A DNA stretch of 64,000 nucleotides from contig JAJECA010000042.1 of NCBI GenBank assembly GCA_022822265.1, positions 58,751 to 122,750 of the forward strand, read 5' to 3'. This document shows, piece after piece, positions 18,721 through 26,883 of the stretch (the stretch's first letter is position 1; each line of letters starts with the position of its first letter). The translations under genes and the position numbers were made by a program. The notes under the pieces were generated by a model. It ran no database searches. It saw only the letters and a program-made list of their open reading frames with translations, and was not told the DNA's origin. This stretch comes from Acidimicrobiia bacterium. Its GTDB lineage: Bacteria > Actinomycetota > Acidimicrobiia > Acidimicrobiales > Bin134.

Positions 18721-18726
18721 ATGCTA
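18721..18726 (-). promoter_or_regulatory. -10 hexamer for the ABC ATPase gene
   Basis: TAGCAT on the minus strand ends eight bases before the GTG at 18712. It lies back to back with the promoter of the divergent crotonase gene. Confidence 0.5.
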
Positions 18727-18742
18727 CAAGCGAACATCGCGA

Positions 18743-18748
18743 TATTCT
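18743..18748 (+). promoter_or_regulatory. -10 hexamer for the crotonase gene
   Basis: TATTCT ends eight bases before the ATG at 18757. The spacing implies a leaderless or nearly leaderless transcript. Confidence 0.55.
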
Positions 18749-18756
18749 CATCGCCC

Positions 18757-19473
18757 ATGTCAGCCACAAGCAGTCCAACGGTCAGCTGTGAGCTGACCGG
18801 CGATGTCGCTCTCGTCCGAGTGGATGACGGTAAAGTTAACGTGCTGTCCCACGAGGTGATCGCCGCCCTGCACGAGTCGCTCGACCGGGCCGAGCAAGAG
18901 GCCAAGGCAGTGGTGCTGATCGGCCGGCCCGGCAAGTTCACCGCCGGCTTCGACCTGAAGGTAATGCAGGCGGGCCCCGAGGCGGCCAGCAACCTTTTCC
19001 GTGCCGGTATGGACCTGTTCGTGCGGCTGTACGAGTTCCCCATTCCGGTGGTGGCCGCCTGCACCGGCCACGCCTTTGCCGCCGGGGCCATCTGGCTCAT
19101 GTGCTGCGACGTGCGCATCGGGGCCGACACGCCCACCAAGATCGGGCTCAACGAGACCGCCATCGGCATGGTGCTGCCCAACTCGGTGGTGACGCTGGCC
19201 CGCGACCGGTTGTCGCCTCGCCACGTGCACTCGTCGGTTCAGTTGGCCCGGCTCTACTCCCCGGCCGAAGCCGTCGACGTCGGCTATTTGGACTGGGTGG
19301 TGCCCGAGGACGAGTTGGAGCAGGCGGCCATGAGCGAGGCCGCCGGACTGGCCGAGGGCCTGGCGCTGAAGGCCTTCGCCGGCACCCGGCGCATCATCCG
19401 GGGACCGGTGGCCACCTCGGTGCGGGACATGCTCGACCACGACACCCGCTCGTTCACCGTCGGATTGACGTGA
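18757..19473 (+). CDS. Enoyl-CoA hydratase/isomerase (crotonase) family protein
   Basis: 238 residues from the ATG at 18757; an in-frame ATG at 18718 lies upstream of the likely promoter. The crotonase fold is recognisable from GKFTAGFDLKVM, the first oxyanion loop, and ACTGHAFAAGAIWLMCCDVRIG, the second oxyanion loop. The usual catalytic Glu positions are not in the canonical G-G-G-x-E-L form, so hydratase activity is not assured. Members also act as isomerases, thioesterases or dehalogenases. It is followed after 49 nt by the MDMPI-like gene. Confidence 0.78.
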   Translation: MSATSSPTVSCELTGDVALVRVDDGKVNVLSHEVIAALHESLDRAEQEAKAVVLIGRPGKFTAGFDLKVMQAGPEAASNLFRAGMDLFVRLYEFPIPVVAACTGHAFAAGAIWLMCCDVRIGADTPTKIGLNETAIGMVLPNSVVTLARDRLSPRHVHSSVQLARLYSPAEAVDVGYLDWVVPEDELEQAAMSEAAGLAEGLALKAFAGTRRIIRGPVATSVRDMLDHDTRSFTVGLT

Positions 19474-19522
19474 TGGGCGCCAGCATCAACACAGAAGGCC
19501 CAAGTACAGAAGGACAGCAAGC

Positions 19523-20320
19523 ATGAGCGATCCAGTAGTCGAATTGCTCGAGGCGGTGTGGGATTCCATCGCCCAGTTGGGCGCAACCTTGACCGACGAG
19601 CAGTGGGACACGCCCACCGAGTGCCCCGGATGGTCGGTGCGAGATCAGGTGAGCCACATCGTGGGCCTAGAGTTGATGCTGGCCGGCGAGAAGCCCGAGC
19701 CCCCCGCCTCCGAAGGCGGTTTCGAGGGCATCGCCGCTTTCAACGAGGGCCAGATCGCCCCCCGCCGGTCCCGGCCCGGCTCAGATGTGCTGGCCGAGAT
19801 GAACGACATCTGCACCCGCCGCCTGGAGATGCTGCGCACCATGCCCGCCGAAAAGTGGGACGAGGTGGGCTTCACCCCCATCGGCGACGCCCCGTACCGC
19901 ACGTTCATGCACATCCGGGTGTTCGACTGCTGGGCCCACGAGCAGGACATGCGCCGGGCGCTGGGCATCCCCGGGCACCTGAGCGGCCCGGTGGTCCAGC
20001 ACTGCTTGGACTGGCACGCCCGCAACATGGGCTATGTGGTGGGCAAGAAAGCCGGCGCCCCCGAGGGCAGCACGGTGGTTTTCGCCATCGATGGCGACTC
20101 CGACGGACCCCGGGGCGTGGCCGTGGCCGACGGCCGGGCCAAGCCGGCGGCCCCGGCCGACAATCCCACCGCAACCGTGCACACCGACGTGGACACCTAC
20201 AACGCGCTGTGCTGCGGCCGGACCGACCCAGCCGGTGCGCTGGCCGACGGACTGGTGACCGTCAGCGGCGACAGTGAGCTGGGCGAGCGGGTGGTTCTGG
20301 CCCTGGCCTACGTTTCCTAG
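19523..20320 (+). CDS. Maleylpyruvate isomerase-family mycothiol-dependent protein (DinB fold)
   Basis: 265 residues. The N-terminal MDMPI domain carries ECPGWSVRDQVSHIVGLE near residues 34-51, with the first metal-ligand His, and further His in RTFMHIRVFDCWAHEQDMRRALG near 131-153. The C-terminal 90 residues resemble an SCP2-like domain. In actinobacteria such proteins use mycothiol as cofactor, for example to isomerise maleylpyruvate, but most members are uncharacterised. An AGGACAGCAAGC stretch before the ATG provides a weak ribosome binding site. Confidence 0.8.
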   Translation: MSDPVVELLEAVWDSIAQLGATLTDEQWDTPTECPGWSVRDQVSHIVGLELMLAGEKPEPPASEGGFEGIAAFNEGQIAPRRSRPGSDVLAEMNDICTRRLEMLRTMPAEKWDEVGFTPIGDAPYRTFMHIRVFDCWAHEQDMRRALGIPGHLSGPVVQHCLDWHARNMGYVVGKKAGAPEGSTVVFAIDGDSDGPRGVAVADGRAKPAAPADNPTATVHTDVDTYNALCCGRTDPAGALADGLVTVSGDSELGERVVLALAYVS

Positions 20321-20323
20321 GCG

Positions 20324-22177
20324 CTAACCTGCGCCCATCCGGGCCTCGAGGTCGAGAGCCCGAGGGCTTACCGACAAGTCAAAGTCGGTGCTGCCCAGCG
20401 TGGCCTCGTTCCACACCTCTCGATCCACCATCCACTGGGCCCAGCCGGAGAACCAGCCGTCGTGGTACGACTCGAACTGGGGCGCCCACCAGTCCCGCAG
20501 CGGCATGCGGGAGGTCTGGTGGCCGGCCAACTCTGGGGCGCTGCCCAAGATGTTGGTTGCCGGGAGGTGGAGGACGAAGTCGGCCGACAGGCCCGGTGCG
20601 GAGGCGGCGTCTGCCCAGAGGAGGAACTCGTAGTCCCGGAGGTACCACAGGTTGGGCACCGAGATGGCGGTGTCCACCGCCACCGACACCTGCCCCTCGC
20701 CGATCGACTTGGAGTACTCGTTGAGCGCCTCGATCCGCCCGACGGTGTCCATGTAGTCGTGGGTGGTGTGGACCTGGGTCAACAGCTCCCGGGGGTCGCG
20801 CTGGTTGTCGTAGTTGACACGCCAAGAGAAGAACAGCGTGGTGGCCGCCAGGGCGGCCAGCAGCACCCACACCGCGGGCATCCATGCCTTCTTGCGGGCC
20901 TGCCACAGCACCTGCACCCCGTAGCCGGCCAAAAAGGCCATCGGCACCAGGATGTGAAGCGCCAGCCACGGGAACCGCTCGCTGGCCCACGAGTACGAGA
21001 ACCAGCTGGCCACTGCGGTCCATACCATGAACTTGCCGACGAAGGTGGGATTGCGGAACACGTGAATGGTGCCGACCACGGCCAGGATGCACACCAGGTA
21101 CTCGTAGAGCCCGACGGTGTACAGGTAGTAGTGCCACGGCTCGCTGCCCCGGTTGGTGTCCTGCTCTCCCCGCCAGTAGGTGATTCCCTCGGTGAAGCCG
21201 TCCATGAAGCCGGCTGAGTTGGTGAAGAACACCGTGAACCACAGGGCGAAGAAGAACAGGAACACCGCGGCGGCCAGCACCCACCCCCAGCCCGGCACAC
21301 GCCGAGCGGCCCGCACCACCGGCAGGTCCCAAATCTGCGCCGGGCTGGCCAGCATGAGGACGACCATTGCCATGAGCACGCCGTAGACGCCCAGGGTTAC
21401 GAAAACCTCGGCGTCGTAGTAGGCGCTGACCCCGAAGGCGATGCCCATGGGAATCAGCCCAGCCGGCAGCATCCACGACCACCCCGACGCCGCGCCGGGG
21501 TCGCCGTCGGGATCGGCCGGGAAGGCCTGTCGGGCCGCCTGTTCACCCAGCAGGGCCAACAGGAAGCCCCCGAATATGAACACCACGATGAACGTGGTCT
21601 CTTTGACCGCGAATCCGGCGGCCAACAAGAGGGCGAACACCGCGGGCAAAAGCAGCCGGGGGCGGTCCAAGAACCGCACCGCCACCACCACCATGGCCAG
21701 GGTGATGAATGCGGTCAGCGAGTCTTCCCGGCCCAGCCGGGTCATGTACAAAGCGATGGGGCTGAACGCCAGCACGGCCGAGGCGCACAGGGTAACCACC
21801 GGGCCCAGTGACCGGCGCAGGAACCACGGCAGCACGATCATCGCGACCCCGGCCAAAACGGCCACCATGCGGGCGGTGGTGTGAGACTCCCCGAACACCC
21901 AGAACAATCCCGCCGTCAGATAGAACCGCAGTGGCCCGTGATACACCGGGTCGTAGCCCTCGAAGGTGCCCTCCAAAAACTGCCAGGAGTACCAGGCGTC
22001 GATGCTCTCGTCGTGGTGGAAGGGGCGCTCGGCCAACTCCACCAGCCGCAACACCAGCCCGGCCACCGCCATCGCCCCCACGGCCACGGCCAGCGCCGTC
22101 TCCGGTCGGCGGCGCCAGAACTGCACCGGGCTCCAGCCCTCCAGAGGAACTTCTCGCTCGCGGGTTGTGGCTCGCAT
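20324..22177 (-). CDS. TIGR03663/Agl23-like GT-C membrane protein
   Basis: 617 residues with about 10-12 hydrophobic segments. The first periplasmic loop carries RPFHHDESIDAWYSWQFLE near residues 52-70; the acidic motif there is the signature of family-39-like GT-C glycosyltransferases and of the Agl23 flippase-associated family. Members of this fold use polyprenyl-phosphate sugars outside the membrane. It is the third gene of a tight minus-strand run, starting only 3 nt after the previous stop. The acceptor is unknown. Confidence 0.78.
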   Translation of the reverse strand: MRATTREREVPLEGWSPVQFWRRRPETALAVAVGAMAVAGLVLRLVELAERPFHHDESIDAWYSWQFLEGTFEGYDPVYHGPLRFYLTAGLFWVFGESHTTARMVAVLAGVAMIVLPWFLRRSLGPVVTLCASAVLAFSPIALYMTRLGREDSLTAFITLAMVVVAVRFLDRPRLLLPAVFALLLAAGFAVKETTFIVVFIFGGFLLALLGEQAARQAFPADPDGDPGAASGWSWMLPAGLIPMGIAFGVSAYYDAEVFVTLGVYGVLMAMVVLMLASPAQIWDLPVVRAARRVPGWGWVLAAAVFLFFFALWFTVFFTNSAGFMDGFTEGITYWRGEQDTNRGSEPWHYYLYTVGLYEYLVCILAVVGTIHVFRNPTFVGKFMVWTAVASWFSYSWASERFPWLALHILVPMAFLAGYGVQVLWQARKKAWMPAVWVLLAALAATTLFFSWRVNYDNQRDPRELLTQVHTTHDYMDTVGRIEALNEYSKSIGEGQVSVAVDTAISVPNLWYLRDYEFLLWADAASAPGLSADFVLHLPATNILGSAPELAGHQTSRMPLRDWWAPQFESYHDGWFSGWAQWMVDREVWNEATLGSTDFDLSVSPRALDLEARMGAG

Positions 22178-22180
22178 CGC

Positions 22181-24103
22181 TCAGTTCACTTCGTAGACGG
22201 TATAGGTGCCTTGGGCAAAGGCCGGGGTGCCCCGGGCCGCCCAGAACTGCTCGCTTACCCCCACCCGGCGCTCTATAGGCCCGACCACCACATAGTCCAC
22301 CCCGTAAGCATCCAACAGCTCCTCGGTGCCCTCTAGACCGCCCAGCATGGTGCGGGCCTGGTGTTGGCGGCTGTGCCAGTCGGTGACCCCGAGGTCGTTG
22401 ATCCATCCGGCGAACCCCACCACCGTCTGGCGCCCGCTGAGCGCGGGCACCGGGTGGGTGTGCTCGAATCCGATCAAGAACACGCTGTCGGGCGGCGTGT
22501 TGTCGCGGGCCCACTCCCCGGCGGCCACCCCGTCGCCCGAGGCGATGGGAACAGGCCACATGTTCACCTCGGGGTCCACCGCTTTCCAGATGTCCAGCGC
22601 TCCCGCGAAGGTGAGGGCGAAGAACAGCGCCACGGCCCCCACGATCCCGATCCAGCCAATCGAGGCCAGCCTCACCAGCACGGCGGCCACCAACAGCGAC
22701 CCCAAAAGGATCACCGGCACGAACCAGTGGGTGTTGTTCCAGGGATGCGACGGGGCCACCCGCACGAAGTTGGGCACGATGAACCACAGCCACACCGGAA
22801 TCGACCCCCACAGCAGAACAGGGGGCAGGGTGCCCCTCCACAGCTGGGCGGCCAGCATCAACGCCAGGAACACTCCGGCGTTTCGCCACCAGAACGTGAG
22901 CAGGCCGTCTTGTTCGGGCGAATAGCTGGGGGGCTGCATCCAGGGTCCGTTCACCCAGGTCTCGTACACGATCTCGGTATTGAGCGGCTCGATCCACAGT
23001 GCGGCGGGCAGCGAGAACACCAGCGCGGGCAAAGCGAACAGCAGCCACTGCCAGCGGCAGTCCAGCACCGCCCAGATCAGGCCCAGGCCCAGCGCCACCC
23101 CGAAGGAGTACACGTGGAACAGCGGCATCAGCCCGACGATCACCCCGGCGGCAGCGAACAGCCGGCGCGATCCCGACTTGTGGGCCTCTCGCATGAGCAT
23201 CACAACGATCAACAGAAGGGAGAACCCGGCCAGGGTCGGGCGCTGAGGAAAGAGGTTCCCGGTGACCGCGTTCTCCATCAAGATGTTGCCCGCGTGGTGG
23301 CGGGTGTAGTCGGTGGGAAGGTCCCAGATGATGCTCCAGCCGCCCTCGGCCCGGTCGTGGAAGAAGCGGAGCCAGCCCAGCCCGCCGAACAGGGTGAACA
23401 CCAGCACAGCACCCACCCCCACGGCTCGGCTGGAGAACAGCCTCACCCCCACCAGATACAGCACCGGCACGAAGGCGAACGCCAGATAGCCCGACGACAC
23501 CTCCAGGCCGCCGAAGGCGCTCAGCCCGGCCCGGTCGAGCATGGCGGCGAAGAAGTCGATGCCGAAGTGATAGGGCAGCCGGTCGACGCCGAATGCGGTG
23601 GGCAGTTCGGGGGGGAAGTTCTCGGCGTGGGCGAAAGAAGAGGCGTAGGTGAGGTGGGCCTGCCAGTCGGTCCACGACGACAGGTGCCCGGCCAGCACGC
23701 CCCCCGACCCGTCGGGCAGATAGGCCCGGTTCAAGATCCACACGGTGAGCGCCCAAGCCGGGGCGGTGAGTATCAGCAGGGGGGCCGGGTTGTCGGGGCG
23801 GGAGATGGGCCGCATGAGGCGGCGCCGGAAGTCCCGGCACTCGGCGCCGACCTGGCCGATGCCGGTGCGCCAGCCCACCGCCGAGAGCGCGGTGGCTGCC
23901 AAGGCCGCCCCGGCCACCACCGGCCCGCTCAACGCACCGACGGCCCAGCCCGCGCCATAGCCCACCAGGGTGACCGCCATGAACCCGACCACCGCGCCGT
24001 AGGCCACCCGCTCCTCTATGCGGAGCTTCAGCCCGGTCAGATAGGTGAACCCGATGCCCACCAGCACGCAGTCGGCAAGGAGCAGCGCTACCCACAGCTT
24101 CAT
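22181..24103 (-). CDS. Large polytopic membrane protein, GT-C-like
   Basis: 640 residues with a dozen or more hydrophobic segments. A soluble stretch between membrane segments contains HLSSWTDWQAHLTYASSFAH and RLPYHFGIDFFAAML, with aromatic and acidic residues placed as in GT-C glycosyltransferase first loops. The C-terminal 150 residues (ANTPPDSVFLIGFEHTHPVPALSGRQ-like, then YGVDYVVVGPIERR) resemble the soluble tail of bacterial membrane glycosyltransferases that sense sugar donors. It lies between the Rpf-like gene and the Agl23-like gene, 12 nt and 3 nt away, so all three are probably one transcript. The activity is inferred from architecture alone. Confidence 0.65.
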   Translation of the reverse strand: MKLWVALLLADCVLVGIGFTYLTGLKLRIEERVAYGAVVGFMAVTLVGYGAGWAVGALSGPVVAGAALAATALSAVGWRTGIGQVGAECRDFRRRLMRPISRPDNPAPLLILTAPAWALTVWILNRAYLPDGSGGVLAGHLSSWTDWQAHLTYASSFAHAENFPPELPTAFGVDRLPYHFGIDFFAAMLDRAGLSAFGGLEVSSGYLAFAFVPVLYLVGVRLFSSRAVGVGAVLVFTLFGGLGWLRFFHDRAEGGWSIIWDLPTDYTRHHAGNILMENAVTGNLFPQRPTLAGFSLLLIVVMLMREAHKSGSRRLFAAAGVIVGLMPLFHVYSFGVALGLGLIWAVLDCRWQWLLFALPALVFSLPAALWIEPLNTEIVYETWVNGPWMQPPSYSPEQDGLLTFWWRNAGVFLALMLAAQLWRGTLPPVLLWGSIPVWLWFIVPNFVRVAPSHPWNNTHWFVPVILLGSLLVAAVLVRLASIGWIGIVGAVALFFALTFAGALDIWKAVDPEVNMWPVPIASGDGVAAGEWARDNTPPDSVFLIGFEHTHPVPALSGRQTVVGFAGWINDLGVTDWHSRQHQARTMLGGLEGTEELLDAYGVDYVVVGPIERRVGVSEQFWAARGTPAFAQGTYTVYEVN

Positions 24104-24115
24104 CGGCTCACACCA

Positions 24116-25015
24116 CTAGTTGGCGGGCAACCACCGACCGCAGAAGTCCCGGGGCCAGGGCTGGTCCCCCCTCCGGGCGTAGAGCAGGCGGGCGCGGGCG
24201 TCTTGTTCTTCGGGCGGGGCGTGGGCCGGGTTTCCGGTGCCGCCCACCGTTCTCCACGTCCGGGGCTCGAACTGGTAGGCCCCGTAGAACAGGCCGTTGG
24301 CGCTCTCGGCGGTGTAGTTGTTGGTGGATTCGCAGAATCGCAGGTTGTACCAGTGCTGCTCGGTGGGCTCGATGAACCCGTTCTCAACCCGCTCCCGTTC
24401 GGCCATGTCGTTGATCTCCGCGATGTACACCACCCATTCGGCTGCCTCTATCGCCACGACGGTGTCCCTCAGGCGGCTGTTCAGGTAGGGAACAGCTTCG
24501 TCGAGGCGCTTGATCCGGGCCACGGTTCGCTCGCGCTCACCTGGCACGTTCTGCGTTGCTGCCAGGGCCTCCTCCAGCACCTCCGACACCTCTGACAACA
24601 GGGCGTCTCTCCAAATTGCGTCGGTGGCCTCGGTCACCCCCAGGAGGAAGACCAGGTCTTCGAGATAGCCGCCCGCCATGTACTCCTGCACCACGAGCCG
24701 CTCGGCCTCGTCCAACAGCAGCTGCTTGCCGGTGTCGGTGTCGTTCAGCCGATCCAGCCGTCCCAGTTGGTTGTGCAGCTCATCCACTGTGCGGTCGAGC
24801 GCCCTTTGCAGGCTGTCCCGGGCGGCAACGGCCACCTCCAAGTCCTGTTTCGCCCGCTCGAGATCGCGCCACGGGGGCACGGCCGCCTCAATCGCCACCG
24901 GCTGCACCTCGTCGGCCTCGTCGGCCTGGCCGAAGGCGACTCCGCCGGCGGCCGCCATCGTGACGGCCACCGCTACGAAAAGAACCGTCAAGCGACTGCG
25001 TTCTTGAGCCCGCAA
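24116..25015 (-). CDS. Secreted Rpf-like/transglycosylase-domain protein with coiled coil
   Basis: 299 residues from a TTG at 25015, with GGGAGAGAG just upstream. Residues 1-30 are a signal peptide ending near GVAFGQA. Residues 45-190 are mostly helical with heptad-like stretches (LERAKQDLEVAVAARDSLQR). The C-terminal 75 residues (WYNLRFCESTNNYTAES, then GLFYGAYQFEPRTWRTVGG and ARARLLYARRGDQPWP) match the resuscitation-promoting-factor/transglycosylase-like domain, with the catalytic Glu in CES. It should cut peptidoglycan outside the cell. The first gene of the operon with two GT-C-type proteins, it hints at envelope growth or sugar-decorated wall assembly. Confidence 0.83.
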   Translation of the reverse strand: MRAQERSRLTVLFVAVAVTMAAAGGVAFGQADEADEVQPVAIEAAVPPWRDLERAKQDLEVAVAARDSLQRALDRTVDELHNQLGRLDRLNDTDTGKQLLLDEAERLVVQEYMAGGYLEDLVFLLGVTEATDAIWRDALLSEVSEVLEEALAATQNVPGERERTVARIKRLDEAVPYLNSRLRDTVVAIEAAEWVVYIAEINDMAERERVENGFIEPTEQHWYNLRFCESTNNYTAESANGLFYGAYQFEPRTWRTVGGTGNPAHAPPEEQDARARLLYARRGDQPWPRDFCGRWLPAN

Positions 25016-25109
25016 ACTCTCTCCCCAATTCGGCTACCCTCGAAACGGGTTTACCGCAACGCCTTTCAGGGCAGCAAAACCCCTACCGGCTGTCACAAAT
25101 CTACCGACT

Positions 25110-26090
25110 ATGCCCACTATCGCTTCAACCGACCCTGCCCAACCCCTTGCGGGACATGAGACCGACGCGATTTTGATCGTGTCGTTCGGCGGGCCGGAGG
25201 GCCCCGACGAGGTGATGCCGTTCCTGCGCAATGTGACCGCCGGACGGGGCATCGGCGACGAGCGCTTGGCCCATGTGGCCGAGCACTATCACGTGTTCGG
25301 GGGGGTGAGCCCCATCAACCAGTGCAACCGCGATCTGGTGTCCGCCCTGGCTGCCGAATTGCATTCTCGGGGGGTGGATTTGCCGGTGTACTGGGGCAAT
25401 CGGAACTGGCGGCCGATGCTGGCCGACACCGTGGCCCAGATGCGCGACGACGGGGTCTCCCGAGCGGTCGGGTTCGCCACCTCGGGCTTCGGCTCCTACT
25501 CCGGCTGCCGCCAGTACGCCGAGGACATCGAGCGGGCCCGGGCGGCGGTCGGCCCCGAAGCACCGGTGATCCACAAGGTGGCGCCGTTCTGGGATCAGGA
25601 GGGCTTCTTGTCGGCCATGGCCGACAACCTGGCCGCCTCCCGCCAAGCCGACCCCGGCGCCCCGGTGGTGTTCACCGCCCACAGCATCCCCGAGTCGATG
25701 GCGGCCGCCGCCCCCTATGTGGCCCAGGTGCACGAGGCCTGCCGCCGGGTGGCGGAGCGCACCGCAACGAGCCAGTGGTCGCTGGCCTACCAGAGTCGAA
25801 GCGGCCCGCCCCAGGTGCCGTGGCTGGAGCCCGATATCGCCGACGAGCTCGACAGGCAGGCCCAAAGCGGGGCCGACGCGGTGGTAGTGGCGCCCATCGG
25901 ATTCGTGTGCGACCACATAGAGGTGGTCTACGACCTCGACATCGAGACCCGCCAGCAGGCCGACATGCTGGGACTTCGGTTCACCCGGGTTCCCACCGTC
26001 GGTACCCACCCGGCCTTCGTCAAGATGATCGCCGACCTGGTGCTGGGCCCCCCGTCGGCTCGTTGCCCAGCCGACTGCTGTTTGCGCTAG
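25110..26090 (+). CDS. cpfC: Coproporphyrin ferrochelatase
   Basis: 326 residues, monofunctional ferrochelatase fold. Catalytic and binding segments are VFTAHSIPESM with the metal-site His, YQSRSGPPQVPWLEPDI, and FVCDHIEVVYDLDIE with the catalytic Glu. In actinobacteria this enzyme inserts ferrous iron into coproporphyrin III in the coproporphyrin-dependent haem route; that substrate assignment is family knowledge. C133 (in SGCRQY) and a C-terminal cluster C319, C323, C324 suggest a 2Fe-2S centre as in the Mycobacterium tuberculosis enzyme, although the spacing of the C-terminal cysteines differs. Neighbours are not other haem genes. Confidence 0.92.
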   Translation: MPTIASTDPAQPLAGHETDAILIVSFGGPEGPDEVMPFLRNVTAGRGIGDERLAHVAEHYHVFGGVSPINQCNRDLVSALAAELHSRGVDLPVYWGNRNWRPMLADTVAQMRDDGVSRAVGFATSGFGSYSGCRQYAEDIERARAAVGPEAPVIHKVAPFWDQEGFLSAMADNLAASRQADPGAPVVFTAHSIPESMAAAAPYVAQVHEACRRVAERTATSQWSLAYQSRSGPPQVPWLEPDIADELDRQAQSGADAVVVAPIGFVCDHIEVVYDLDIETRQQADMLGLRFTRVPTVGTHPAFVKMIADLVLGPPSARCPADCCLR

Positions 26091-26135
26091 AAGTCCTTAT
26101 CCGCGAGAGCCGACGTCTCGCCGGATGAGACCCCG

Positions 26136-26819
26136 CTATTCGCGAGAGCCGATCTCGGTGTTGATCCAGGCGATGAGCTGGGCCTGGTTGCGGGTCTGGG
26201 TCAAGATGTCGCCGGGGCCGGTGAAGTGGAACACGAAGCCCTCGCCCGACTTCATCGACTGGATGGAGCGGCCCTCCACCGCTCGGCGCAGCTCGTAGCT
26301 AACCGTGTCGGGGAAGGCCAGCATGTGGCTGGTGTCCACCACCACTGTCTCTCCGGCGGCCAGCGAGATCACGTCGATGGCCCCGTAGGAGGCCACCACC
26401 ACGTTGCCGGTGCCGGTGGCGTGGGCCATGAAGCCGCCCTCACCGCCGACCAGCGACTTGAACCCGCCCCACTTGGTGTCCATCTCCACCGAGGCGTCGG
26501 AGGCCAGCCAGTTGCCCCGCTCGATGATCCAGGCTTGTGAGCCGTCCAACTCGATCACCCGGAGGTCGCCGGGCAGCTTGGCGGCCACATCCACCCAGCC
26601 GCCTTCTGCCGGAGCGGTGTAGGTGGACACGAACAGCGACTCGCCGCCCAAAACGCTGCGCTTCAGCCCCTTGAGCACGCCGCCTTCCATCTTGGCCTCA
26701 AGCGACATCCCCGAGGAGTGGGCCGACATGGCGCCGGCCTCGACTTTGACCTGTTCGCCCCCGCCGAGGGTGCACCGGGCAACCGCAAAACTGGGGGCAT
26801 GACGTATATCTACCTGCAT
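26136..26819 (-). CDS. AIM24/TIGR00266-family protein
   Basis: 227 residues from the ATG at 26819, chosen because a TAGGCT hexamer ends seven bases before it. The protein is a Gly-rich beta-fold of the TIGR00266/AIM24 family (VKVEAGAMSAHSSGM, SLFVSTYTAP, GPGDILTQTRN near the end). The family includes mitochondrial biogenesis factor AIM24, but bacterial roles are unknown; the fold is thought to bind a ligand or act as an assembly factor. It is convergent with cpfC. Confidence 0.82.
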   Translation of the reverse strand: MQVDIRHAPSFAVARCTLGGGEQVKVEAGAMSAHSSGMSLEAKMEGGVLKGLKRSVLGGESLFVSTYTAPAEGGWVDVAAKLPGDLRVIELDGSQAWIIERGNWLASDASVEMDTKWGGFKSLVGGEGGFMAHATGTGNVVVASYGAIDVISLAAGETVVVDTSHMLAFPDTVSYELRRAVEGRSIQSMKSGEGFVFHFTGPGDILTQTRNQAQLIAWINTEIGSRE

Positions 26820-26826
26820 GCCGGGG

Positions 26827-26832
26827 AGCCTA
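26827..26832 (-). promoter_or_regulatory. -10 hexamer for the AIM24-like gene
   Basis: TAGGCT on the minus strand with seven bases to the ATG at 26819, consistent with a leaderless transcript. Confidence 0.55.
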
Positions 26833-26883
26833 CCCACCGCCTCCGGCGAATAGGGGTCGACCTGACCGAAATTCTAGTGCGGT

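Noticed and set aside
21543..24095. An 850-codon minus-strand frame overlapping both GT-C-type genes
   Set aside because: It is Arg/Gly/Pro-rich, has no membrane pattern or known motif, and is out of frame with two coherent polytopic proteins.
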